This document shows, piece after piece, positions 1-5,547 of a stretch of DNA of 37,459 bases (position 1 is its first letter; each line of letters starts with the position of its first letter). The DNA comes from a virus: IMG/VR virus record IMGVR_UViG_3300022204_000011, positions 1 to 37,459 of that record; one strand, written 5' to 3'. The notes beneath the pieces were generated by a model. It saw only the letters and a program-made list of their open reading frames with translations, made no database searches and was not told the DNA's origin. The translations under genes were made by a program, and so were the position numbers.

Positions 1-243
1 GACGGGGAGGGGCGAAGGGAGGTCGGGAACTTCGCGAGCAGAAAGAGCGGGCTATATGAGCGGCTGAGGTTCGCCTACACCTCCGGGAATCGGGGCCGGA
101 TCGATGAACTGATGGAAGAGGTGCGGGACTACAACGAGCGGGCAAGGGCCGCCCAGGAGCCAATGATCACCATGGAAGGGATACGCCGGGCCATGAGGAG
201 CATGAACAGGCCGACGAAACGGCAGGTGGCGGTGTATCAGTAA
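1..243 (+). CDS. C-terminus of the large polyvalent protein (continues from 37459)
   Basis: An open frame enters from base 1 and ends at the TAA at 241-243. It matches the frame of the gene leaving the right edge. Joined through the overlap, it supplies the last residues of the roughly 2,496-residue protein that starts at 30063. The tail is highly charged (Arg and Glu rich, helical) with several Met residues and ends in VAVYQ. I see no separate domain in it. It has no start of its own and is not an independent gene. Confidence 0.9.
   Translation, partial: DGEGRREVGNFASRKSGLYERLRFAYTSGNRGRIDELMEEVRDYNERARAAQEPMITMEGIRRAMRSMNRPTKRQVAVYQ
5..149. repeat. Terminal overlap, left copy (matches 37315-37459)
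   Basis: Bases 5-149 match 37315-37459 with only two mismatches, at 22 and 23; bases 24-149 are identical over 126 bp. Both copies read in the same frame of one gene, so they are the same piece of DNA seen twice. The simplest reading is a circular map or a terminally redundant, permuted phage genome. The few mismatches in the first 23 bases look like assembly-edge error or strain variation. They change a Ser codon to Val and an Asn-Trp to Asp-Gly. Confidence 0.93.
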
Positions 244-474
244 AAATAACCCCTCCCCCCTTTTTCAACTCTTACTCCTTTGTAATCATAAGGTTCCAGA
301 ACCCCTCCCCCCCTTTTTATTTAACCCCCCCACCTGTTTATTTTTAGGACTTGAACGGCTGCCCAACTTTACGGAATGATATTTGCAAATAGTGTAAAGC
401 GAAACCGGGGTTCAGTTGACACAAAAGATTTAGTGTCAATTAGACCAGCGGCTAAATTTAGGTGGGGGAGGGGG
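244..474. other. Intergenic region between convergent genes, C-rich repeats
   Basis: The rightward late operon ends at 243 and the leftward pair ends at 475, so transcription converges here. The stretch holds two copies of an ACCCCTCCCCCC(C)TTTTT motif (about 249-265 and 301-318), a further C7 run near 324-330 and a G-rich run at 462-475. The minus strand therefore has several G4-G7 runs. A weak GGTT-CCAG-AACC hairpin at about 292-303 precedes one C/T run and could help termination, but no classical strong terminator is visible. Confidence 0.6.
416..439. repeat. Inverted repeat TTGACAC / GTGTCAA
   Basis: Two perfect 7-bp arms (416-422 and 433-439) are separated by 10 bp, about one helical turn. 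This fits a protein-binding dyad or a small hairpin. It lies just downstream of the leftward toxin-like gene. It has no U tract, so it is not a clear terminator. Confidence 0.5.
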
Positions 475-846
475 TCAGAAGTTGAATTGTTTTAAAGACG
501 CTATGGATTTATCAAAGTTGCGTTTTATCATGGATGCGATTTCCCGTGGTCTTGAATAGTCGCTTTTCATATACATAGCTATCATGATGATTTGCGAGTT
601 TTTATCAATGCGCATAAATATCAAACGCCCTCCCTTTTTCCTGGATATGTTGTATTCTGGAATCCCAAATTTAACTTTTCGTACATGAACATTGCCAAAG
701 TTTCTTAGCTGATCTCCCGTTTCAGGATTTGCCAATATTTTGCTGAGGGAAGCGTCGATGCTTATTTCGGAATTCGGATATCTGGTTTTAATGGATGATA
801 GCTGTGTTTGAAAACACGAAGGGCGTGAATATTCGGAGTAATTCAA
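475..846 (-). CDS. RelE/ParE-like toxin candidate
   Basis: A 123-residue basic protein. Its C-terminal half (G-G-R-L-I-F-M-R-I-D, then beta strands and K-S-D-Y-S) resembles the core of the RelE/HigB mRNA-interferase fold, where a gRl.y.id..n.i.li.vy.KsdYs pattern is usual. If so, it would cleave mRNA at the ribosome. The apparent start is TTG at 846, which overlaps the TGA stop of the upstream gene (TTGA). The next Met lies only at about residue 74, so the TTG is the only sensible start. The two genes form a leftward pair. The AT-rich base composition differs from the phage backbone and suggests a recently acquired cargo gene. The toxin call rests on pattern recognition only. Confidence 0.5.
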   Translation of the reverse strand: MNYSEYSRPSCFQTQLSSIKTRYPNSEISIDASLSKILANPETGDQLRNFGNVHVRKVKFGIPEYNISRKKGGRLIFMRIDKNSQIIMIAMYMKSDYSRPREIASMIKRNFDKSIASLKQFNF

Positions 847-1265
847 GCTTGCAAAAGAAAATGTAGTTCCTTGGCGGCTTCTCTTACGCCAGGTTCATTG
901 GCTATCAGGTAATTCTCTAGCCTATCGTCGAGATCATCAGCTATTCTTTCTTGCAAATTGACAAAAAATTCCGGAACATCCTTTTCTCTTTGCAACTCAA
1001 TAGCTCTGTAAAGTCGTGGAGTATGCTCTTCTATTGTGGAGTATATCTCCTTTCCACAGGTTTGATCACAATCTATACAAAATTCTTTTTCGAACCTGTC
1101 AATCGCGGAGATAATGTGTTTGAATTTAAAATATATTATAACGATCTCATAGTAACGGCGCCACCTGTTTATCGATTTTTCTAAACGAGAAAGCAACTCG
1201 CTGGCCGCACGTATACTAGAGATAATATTTTGTTCTTCTTCTTGGTATGCCAAAGAAACGCTCAT
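843..1265 (-). CDS. Unknown protein paired with RelE-like gene (possible antitoxin)
   Basis: A 140-residue, mostly helical acidic protein. It starts at ATG 1265, with a good ribosome site (GAGAAGG) seven bases upstream. A Cys cluster (C-I-D-C-D-Q-T-C) sits in the middle. No helix-turn-helix, ribbon-helix-helix or membrane segment is obvious, so it does not look like a standard DNA-binding antitoxin. Its position, first in a two-gene leftward unit and overlapping the toxin-like gene by 4 bp, is the usual antitoxin-first layout. Base composition is AT-rich like its partner. I do not recognise the family; the antitoxin role is inferred from context. Confidence 0.45.
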   Translation of the reverse strand: MSVSLAYQEEEQNIISSIRAASELLSRLEKSINRWRRYYEIVIIYFKFKHIISAIDRFEKEFCIDCDQTCGKEIYSTIEEHTPRLYRAIELQREKDVPEFFVNLQERIADDLDDRLENYLIANEPGVREAAKELHFLLQA

Positions 1266-1784
1266 AACACACCTTCTCTCTAGTTATTAGTTTTTATCCG
1301 CCACGGACAATTTGAACGCATGAATGCCCTCAAACATTGGTTTATCCTGTAATCGCATTTAGACACATATTGACTGCGACCCTGTCAGTCGTTAACGGCA
1401 GCCGCTACTCTTTGCGCAACAACCATTATCGGAATCCGATAATATGCTCACACATAAACAATAATAAGCCTAAATATTCTAATATGGCAACAAATATGTT
1501 ATGAAGGTTTTGTCTTCACACCTTCCGCGAGTACTCCACCGCGCGGCCGAGTGTAATGATTTCAAGCGTTTAACCTTCAGGGCGCTTCTTTCTTTCATGG
1601 TGGGCAAACTTCTTAGTTGTCCAAATTTTATACGAAATTTCTTTTCACCTAGCGTATCTCCTTTCACACCTTCTGCAGATAACTCCCACCACACGAGACC
1701 ATGACAAGAGACAGTATCAGAAAACCAGCTACGCGAACCATCAGTACCCCTAGAAATATAAAGATAGGTTGCTCTTCATGATCC
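1266..1784. other. Non-coding stretch with dyad and imperfect direct repeats
   Basis: No convincing gene is seen. Contents: the promoter-proximal side of the leftward toxin pair, a 17-bp dyad (1426-1442), and two related segments (about 1514-1546 and 1662-1695). These share TTCACACCTTC(C/T)GC, followed by CTCCACC or CTCCCACC, about 150 bp apart in the same orientation. The short open frames here overlap on both strands and have no ribosome sites or recognisable product. The segment may be a decayed gene or a small mobile-element remnant. Confidence 0.5.
1426..1442. promoter_or_regulatory. 17-bp dyad, possible operator
   Basis: TTATCGGA-A-TCCGATAA is a perfect 8-bp inverted repeat around one central base, the usual shape of a dimeric regulator site. 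It lies about 160 bp upstream of the leftward gene starting at 1265. I did not see another exact copy. Which protein binds it is unknown. Confidence 0.4.
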
Positions 1785-2372
1785 TCATCCGGCCTTTCCG
1801 AATCCGATCACGATCATTATGCTCCAGTGGTCCATGTCATACATGCTGTCGTCCTTGGTCTGGCTGATCATTCCCCTACCCAGAATCCCAAGCCGGAAAT
1901 ATCCCGGTCGCAACTGCGCCCCGGCTTCGAGAAACCCGCCCCATTGGTTCTCTTCATATCTCGTCGTGTCCCCGTTATATGTCACGTCCATTATTCCCGC
2001 AAGACGAGCCAATCCACCAGAGACAAACAGCCGAGCCCTTCTGCTGGATCCGATGTATTTCCGCCCACCGACGTAGAGATCCACCACCGTTCCCAACTGA
2101 TCATATCTGCCCGTAGTATTTGTAGCTGCGCTGAAGTTACCCCCGAATAATAACGCGAAGGGCGCCCAGCCAGGGCGAATGTCCATCTGCAGCCCAAATT
2201 GCTCTTGAGCGGCCACATTGTCCCAGCTGTCATCCTGCATCATCCGTAGCCCTGTGGACTCCATGATATTGAACTCCAGTCCCTTGCCATCTTGCCCCCA
2301 TGCGCTCCCAGTCATTGTTATCAAAGCAACGAATGGAATCAGGCTAACAAGAATTGCTGAAGGATTGCGCAT
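1785..2372 (-). CDS. Outer-membrane beta-barrel protein (lysogenic-conversion candidate)
   Basis: A 195-residue protein. It begins at ATG 2372 with a clear Sec signal peptide: M-R-N, then a hydrophobic stretch to about residue 25, ending A-W-G-Q. The mature part alternates hydrophobic and polar residues in Gly- and aromatic-rich strands (for example VDLYVGGRKYI and HWSIMIVIGFG) separated by polar loops. This is the pattern of a small eight-strand outer-membrane barrel of the OmpA/OmpW/Lom type. Upstream in-frame codons would bury the signal peptide and are rejected. No strong ribosome site precedes ATG 2372, so coupling to the small gene 35 bp upstream is likely. Phage barrels such as lambda Lom alter the lysogen surface; that role here is inferred. 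Confidence 0.65.
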   Translation of the reverse strand: MRNPSAILVSLIPFVALITMTGSAWGQDGKGLEFNIMESTGLRMMQDDSWDNVAAQEQFGLQMDIRPGWAPFALLFGGNFSAATNTTGRYDQLGTVVDLYVGGRKYIGSSRRARLFVSGGLARLAGIMDVTYNGDTTRYEENQWGGFLEAGAQLRPGYFRLGILGRGMISQTKDDSMYDMDHWSIMIVIGFGKAG

Positions 2373-2407
2373 TTTTACTAGAGCGGGTTTCCCCGCCCCA
2401 TCCCTTG

Positions 2408-2548
2408 TCAATGGCAGTGGTATACGCCGGTTTTTCGGTTCGTGTGGCAACCGTTCTTGTCCAGTCCGCCGCCATGTGCCATGGCGAACGGAGCCGCGAC
2501 CGCCACGAGAAAGGATACTGCGAGAATAAGAGAAAGGATACGTTGCAT
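2408..2548 (-). CDS. Small secreted YHYH-type Cys/His protein
   Basis: A 46-residue gene. ATG 2548 sits seven bases after a strong GGAGGG ribosome site. Residues 1-24 form a signal peptide ending A-M-A. The short mature peptide reads H-G-G-G-L-D-K-N-G-C-H...G-V-Y-H-C-H and stops. This G-C-H ... Y-H-C-H pattern is the one annotated as a YHYH domain in small periplasmic proteins. Two Cys and four His in 22 residues suggest metal binding, but the function of the family is unknown to me. It is the first gene after a consensus promoter and lies 35 bp ahead of the outer-membrane barrel gene, so the two form one exported-protein operon. Confidence 0.72.
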   Translation of the reverse strand: MQRILSLILAVSFLVAVAAPFAMAHGGGLDKNGCHTNRKTGVYHCH

Positions 2549-2589
2549 GATCACCCTCCAGTCAGTACGGATTAACCCCCGGTAAGGAA

Positions 2590-2619
2590 ATTATAGGGAA
2601 TTCAGGAGGGGAGTGTCAA
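2590..2619 (-). promoter_or_regulatory. Consensus sigma-70 promoter for the leftward surface-protein operon
   Basis: On the minus strand a perfect TTGACA (2614-2619) and a perfect TATAAT (2590-2595) are separated by 18 bp. The predicted start site near 2583 leaves a leader of about 35 bases before ATG 2548. The promoter lies between the repressor stop (2623) and the small gene. The two downstream genes can therefore be expressed strongly and independently of the repressor, including in the lysogen. Confidence 0.8.
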
Positions 2620-2622
2620 GGA

Positions 2623-3327
2623 TTACAGCGGAGCCCAGACGGCGCCCACCACACGACCGATTATCTGGATATGGTCCGTCTTCAGGTTATAAGTGACCGG
2701 GGGATAGATTGTGTTGATGGAATGCAGGGTGATGGAGCCTTGCTTCGGGGCGGCCATCACCTTTTTCAGGACGGGTCCACCTTCCGCCGGGACGTTGACC
2801 AGGTAGACATGCTCCCATTTGAGGGAGGCCAGTTCGTAATGGTCCTTGCGTACAGCCACCATCGCGCCATGGGGAAGGGTGGGCGCCATGGAATCGCCCC
2901 GAACCCAGACGGCGATATACTCTCCGGGTCCATACCGCCTTTTTATCCCGACAGATAGAACCGCCTCGTCCTTTATCTCCTCGATCTGGTTTATCACGGC
3001 TGGGCCAGCGCCCGCTTCCCCTTCCACGGGGGCGCGGAAATATGGACCATCGCTGATGGAAACAGGGACCTCGGGTTCCTTCCCCGTCAGGAGCCAGCCA
3101 GGGTCGCATTTGGTGACCTCGATGATCTTTAAAAGGGTTTCATGGTTTGGTTTGCTGCCTCCTTTTTCCAATATTCCCAAGTTTGTGGGAGTCATGCCGA
3201 TTAGTTCAGCAAAATATTTTTGATTATAACCCGCATCCTTTCTTGCAGTTACTAACCTTTGCCCAAAATAATCATTGCTAGCAGAGATTTGTTCTTGACT
3301 TTTATCTCTGTTGACAGATATATTCAT
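2623..3327 (-). CDS. CI/LexA-type phage repressor (XRE HTH plus S24 peptidase)
   Basis: A 234-residue protein. Residues about 20-75 form an XRE-type helix-turn-helix. Residues about 95-230 form an S24 LexA-like self-cleaving domain: catalytic Ser146 in V-R-G-D-S-M-A-P-T and a Lys at 188-189 in G-P-V-L-K-K-V. Candidate Ala-Gly cleavage bonds lie at 105-106 and 107-108 (E-A-G-A-G). The family holds the lysogenic state by blocking lytic promoters and is inactivated by RecA-stimulated self-cleavage after DNA damage. It is transcribed divergently from the early operon that starts at 3636. The start codon lies only a few bases after the predicted transcription start, as for lambda cI from PRM. Confidence 0.9.
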   Translation of the reverse strand: MNISVNRDKSQEQISASNDYFGQRLVTARKDAGYNQKYFAELIGMTPTNLGILEKGGSKPNHETLLKIIEVTKCDPGWLLTGKEPEVPVSISDGPYFRAPVEGEAGAGPAVINQIEEIKDEAVLSVGIKRRYGPGEYIAVWVRGDSMAPTLPHGAMVAVRKDHYELASLKWEHVYLVNVPAEGGPVLKKVMAAPKQGSITLHSINTIYPPVTYNLKTDHIQIIGRVVGAVWAPL

Positions 3328-3338
3328 CTCATGAACAC

Positions 3339-3367
3339 TTTATGGCAGGACGAAAACGATGATTCAA
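3339..3367 (-). promoter_or_regulatory. Candidate repressor-maintenance promoter
   Basis: On the minus strand TTGAAT (3362-3367) and CATAAA (3339-3344) are 17 bp apart, each 4 of 6 to consensus. Transcription would begin around 3331, four or five bases before ATG 3327, giving a nearly leaderless mRNA. The weak match is typical of an activated or autoregulated promoter. Confidence 0.4.
3343..3353 (+). promoter_or_regulatory. Operator-like motif, copy 1
   Basis: TGGCAGGACGA overlaps the -10 box of the candidate repressor promoter. The same 11 bases occur inverted at 3407-3417, and 10 of the 11 recur at 14929-14939 just after the late promoter -10 box. It is a candidate binding site of the phage repressor. 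Confidence 0.45.
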
Positions 3368-3406
3368 CCCAGTAATCCAAAGAAATTCCCGGTGGCAGCT
3401 CAGGTG

Positions 3407-3417
3407 TCGTCCTGCCA
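3407..3417 (-). promoter_or_regulatory. Operator-like motif, copy 2 (inverted)
   Basis: The exact reverse complement of copy 1, centred 64 bp away (about six helical turns), on the other side of the candidate repressor promoter. The spacing would suit looping between two bound dimers. Confidence 0.45.
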
Positions 3418-3635
3418 AGGTACGCCTGTCTGCCGCCGGGGTTTCTTCTATATATTCTGTCATATTCCGTACCTTATTAACAGATGCGTTTCTTTTGCGA
3501 TGGTTGCCATGCGGGCTATCGTTGCGATGGCGGGGGGGCATCCCTCCTACCCCCAAACCCAAATGCCTTCCCGCCTTATTTATGTATACCCAGCCTCCTT
3601 CCGGGAAACAACCATAACGAAAGGGAGGTTTTACC

Positions 3636-4154
3636 ATGAACGCTGAAAACTGGATCACCTACGAAACAAAAGTCAAACGGGCCACCCGGCCCGCAGTCTC
3701 CAACGATCAGACCCGGGGGCTGTCCGTCCAGCTGGGGTATGCCCATCCGAGCGCCCTGGCGAACTGCCTTTCCCCGGATTCCCTGGACCGGTTCCTGACG
3801 GTGGGGCGGTGGTGGTACCTGCAGTCACTGCTGGGGGACTTCCGCCCGGCCATGGCCATGATGGCGGACGAGGGATTCTATGTGGCCAGGATGACCGCAT
3901 CCGTCCCCGCATCGCCGGAGCGCCGACTGATGGTGACCACCGCGAAGCTGGTGGAGGGGCTGGACGCGGCCCGCCATCCGGATAGCGATGGCGGGGAGGA
4001 GATCACGACAAACGAGCTGCGGGAGCTGGTCCCCCTGGGGATGGAGCTCCAGGCGCTGGCTGCTGCGCTGCTGACACCTGCCGCCGGGGCGCGGTACAGC
4101 CTGGGCGGGCCGAACCGACGGCTGTTGCTGGAACTGATGAGGAGGGGTGGATGA
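3636..4154 (+). CDS. Early protein, possible CII-like regulator
   Basis: A 172-residue protein and the first rightward early gene, with a GGGAGG ribosome site nine bases before ATG 3636. Residues about 25-50 (L-G-Y-A-H-P-S-A-L-A-N-C-L-S-P-D) resemble the helix-turn-helix of phage regulatory proteins of the CII (CP76) kind, which bind DNA and act early. The rest is helical with a Met-, Ala- and Leu-rich centre and an acidic patch (D-S-D-G-G-E-E). Its place directly opposite the repressor supports a regulatory role. The family assignment is weak, and it may be an unrelated early protein. It overlaps the next small frame by ATGA. Confidence 0.55.
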   Translation: MNAENWITYETKVKRATRPAVSNDQTRGLSVQLGYAHPSALANCLSPDSLDRFLTVGRWWYLQSLLGDFRPAMAMMADEGFYVARMTASVPASPERRLMVTTAKLVEGLDAARHPDSDGGEEITTNELRELVPLGMELQALAAALLTPAAGARYSLGGPNRRLLLELMRRGG

Positions 4155-4240
4155 AACAGAAGCGACTTGTGGTTGCAGGCCGATTCCGCGCCGGGGACTG
4201 GCGCCGGTTTTGGCTGGCATATATGGCCAGGTGGAATTGA
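4151..4240 (+). CDS. 29-residue small protein
   Basis: A tiny frame encoding a basic, Trp-rich peptide (M-K-Q-K-R-L-V-V-A-G-R-F-R-A-G-D-W-R-R-F...). It is supported by an ATGA overlap with the preceding stop and by a GGAGGGG ribosome site just upstream, the same arrangement used by most real genes in this genome. It fills the gap before the next gene, which begins 14 bases after its stop. No function is recognisable. Confidence 0.45.
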   Translation: MKQKRLVVAGRFRAGDWRRFWLAYMARWN

Positions 4241-4254
4241 GGAGAAAGAAAGAA

Positions 4255-4458
4255 ATGGAAAATATCAAGTTTATACATCTCAGCGATGCGGACGGTACCG
4301 TTTATGTTCGCATAGATTTGATTGCCCGCATATTGCCCATACATGGAAATATTGGGCGATCAGTTATCTTCCTGAGTGATGGAAGCTCTGTAACTGTGGC
4401 AGAAACATCATCTGAAGTGTACAAGCGGATAGGAATTGTTATGGACTCTTATGACTGA
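4255..4458 (+). CDS. Small FlbD-like protein
   Basis: A 67-residue protein starting at ATG 4255, with a GAGGAG ribosome site 10 bases upstream. The sequence follows the FlbD-like pattern: a first strand (IKFIHL) with D-G-T-V-Y-V, a middle I-x-x-I-L-P, a strand with F-L-S-D-G-S-S, then V-A-E-T-S-S-E-V-Y-K-R-I. FlbD-like proteins are small beta-rich proteins first named from flagellar operons, and similar ones are scattered through phage early regions with no settled role. An upstream in-frame extension would overlap the 29-residue gene and lacks its own ribosome site, so the shorter form is preferred. Confidence 0.6.
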   Translation: MENIKFIHLSDADGTVYVRIDLIARILPIHGNIGRSVIFLSDGSSVTVAETSSEVYKRIGIVMDSYD

Positions 4459-4478
4459 CAAAAACAAGGGGGGTAACC

Positions 4479-4676
4479 ATGCTTGTGGACGTGTTGATCG
4501 TGCCCGTTCTGGTGGGTGTGGCGGTGATAGCGATTATCTCCACACTCCAGAGCTATGAAGTCAAAAACGATCCAAGGATGGCGGCCAGTCTTTATCTGGC
4601 AGGTCTGGCCAGGGGAGACGAGGTTGTGACGGATGTGGCGAAGTTGATGAACAAGGGTGAGGAGGTGGAGAAATGA
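4479..4676 (+). CDS. Small single-pass membrane protein
   Basis: A 65-residue protein whose residues about 4-24 form one hydrophobic helix (V-L-I-V-P-V-L-V-G-V-A-V-I-A-I-I), followed by a soluble charged tail. The ribosome site is AAGGGGGG before ATG 4479. It overlaps the pentapeptide-repeat gene by ATGA, so the two are translationally coupled. It could anchor a partner at the inner membrane; the function is unknown. Confidence 0.6.
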   Translation: MLVDVLIVPVLVGVAVIAIISTLQSYEVKNDPRMAASLYLAGLARGDEVVTDVAKLMNKGEEVEK

Positions 4677-5140
4677 CGCGGAAAGAAGTGGCAGAGGCCG
4701 TCTGGCAGGGGAAAAGCCTGGCTGGCGCAGACCTTTCCGGTCTGGACCTCTCCGGGCTGGATATGGCCTTCATGGACCTGACTGCGGCAAACCTGAAGGG
4801 GGCGAATCTGAGAAAGGCGCTCATGTTTAGGGCATATCTGAAGGGGGCGAATCTATCCAGGGCGAACCTGACCGGGGCGAATCTGAAAGGGGCGTTTATG
4901 GATGGGATTGATCTGTCGTTGACTGACCTGACCGGGGCGAATCTGAAGGGGGCGAGTCTGGAAGGGGCGGACATGACCGAGGGGGATCTGACCGGGGCGG
5001 ACATAACCGGTGCAAACCTGCACGGTGCGAATCTGACCGGGGCGCTTGTCCATCTCACCACCGAAAACATGGAGGCGCTGATCCGCGCCGGGATCTTCGA
5101 TCCCTCCAAAATCGACAACGGCGAGGAGGTGGAGGGATGA
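4673..5140 (+). CDS. Pentapeptide-repeat protein
   Basis: A 155-residue protein. Residues about 17-125 are built of A-(D/N)-L-x-G pentapeptides (A-N-L-K-G, A-D-L-S-G, A-N-L-T-G and variants), roughly twenty units, with a short helical cap at each end. Such repeats fold into a right-handed four-sided beta helix. Some family members (Qnr, MfpA) mimic DNA and bind gyrase, but most have no known target, and nothing here proves gyrase binding. The repeats are also visible in the DNA as recurring GGGGCGAATCTG-like units. ATGA overlaps at both ends couple it to the membrane protein before it and the zinc-ribbon protein after it. Confidence 0.88.
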   Translation: MTRKEVAEAVWQGKSLAGADLSGLDLSGLDMAFMDLTAANLKGANLRKALMFRAYLKGANLSRANLTGANLKGAFMDGIDLSLTDLTGANLKGASLEGADMTEGDLTGADITGANLHGANLTGALVHLTTENMEALIRAGIFDPSKIDNGEEVEG

Positions 5141-5433
5141 CCATGACACCGGAAGAAGTGATAGCGGAAGCGGAAAGGCTGGTCAGTGAAATGGACGCGG
5201 CTGCTGACTGCCTGGAGGAATCGGTCGCGGTGGCAAAGGATCTGGCCCCAATTTTTATCAGGTACCGGAATCGGGGATTGGCTCCCACGGTCGTGGCGCG
5301 GGGAGTGTTTATCGCCCTGTGCGCCCTGGCCACGCCCTCCTGGATGGTCCCGTTCGAGCCGGAATGTATCGAGTGCCAGAAACCGTTCGTCAACAACCGG
5401 TGTCCGGAATGCGGGCGGGTGGAACGGAAATAG
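5137..5433 (+). CDS. Small zinc-ribbon protein
   Basis: A 98-residue protein. A helical N-terminal half (coiled-coil-like, acidic) leads to a hydrophobic segment at about 50-70 (V-V-A-R-G-V-F-I-A-L-C-A-L-A-T-P) and a C-terminal zinc ribbon with Cys77, Cys80, Cys89 and Cys92 (C-I-E-C ... C-P-E-C-G). The ATG at 5137 overlaps the preceding stop; a second ATG at 5143 is also possible. It lies 13 bp ahead of the tRNA gene. The family is not recognised. Confidence 0.6.
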   Translation: MTMTPEEVIAEAERLVSEMDAAADCLEESVAVAKDLAPIFIRYRNRGLAPTVVARGVFIALCALATPSWMVPFEPECIECQKPFVNNRCPECGRVERK

Positions 5434-5446
5434 CGAACATGAATAT

Positions 5447-5523
5447 AGCGGGATAGAGAAACAGGCATCTCAACCGGTTTCATAAGCCGGAGTTTGGCGG
5501 TTCGAATCCGCCTCCCGCTACCA
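5447..5523 (+). tRNA. tRNA-Met (CAU anticodon)
   Basis: The 77-base cloverleaf folds completely: acceptor AGCGGGA/TCCCGCT, a 4-bp D stem GAGA/TCTC with GG in the loop, anticodon stem CCGGT/GCCGG with loop TTCATAA (anticodon CAT), variable AGTTT, T stem GGCGG/CCGCC with loop TTCGAAT, then A-CCA encoded. The first acceptor pair is A-U and the anticodon stem lacks the three GC pairs of initiators, so it is elongator-like. A CAU tRNA could also be an Ile tRNA if modified to lysidine. It sits inside the early operon. Confidence 0.93.
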
Positions 5524-5547
5524 ATTTATAAACGGAAGGATGAAACG

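Larger units (their letters stand above)
3328..3635. other. Lysis-lysogeny control region
   Basis: A 308-bp divergent intergenic region between the repressor and the first early gene. It holds a candidate leftward repressor promoter, an inverted pair of 11-bp motifs (3343-3353 and 3407-3417), and a repeated TTGCGATGG (about 3497 and 3522). A 95-residue open frame crosses it rightward but has no ribosome site or recognisable content, and it runs into the start of the next gene. I could not identify the rightward early promoter with confidence, and no Cro-like gene is evident here. Confidence 0.6.

Noticed and set aside
1479-1704. Short open frames on both strands
   Set aside because: They overlap each other, lack ribosome sites and encode nothing recognisable; more likely repeat-derived non-coding DNA.
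3359-3646. 95-codon rightward frame in the control region
   Set aside because: No ribosome site, odd composition, and it crosses the operator and promoter elements and the start of the next gene.
4740-5060. CRISPR array or tandem DNA repeat
   Set aside because: The recurring GGGGCGAATCTG-like units are codons of a pentapeptide-repeat protein, with no spacers and no cas genes.
5494-5547. Upstream start for the 5548 gene
   Set aside because: It would begin inside the tRNA gene; ATG 5548 has a good ribosome site.
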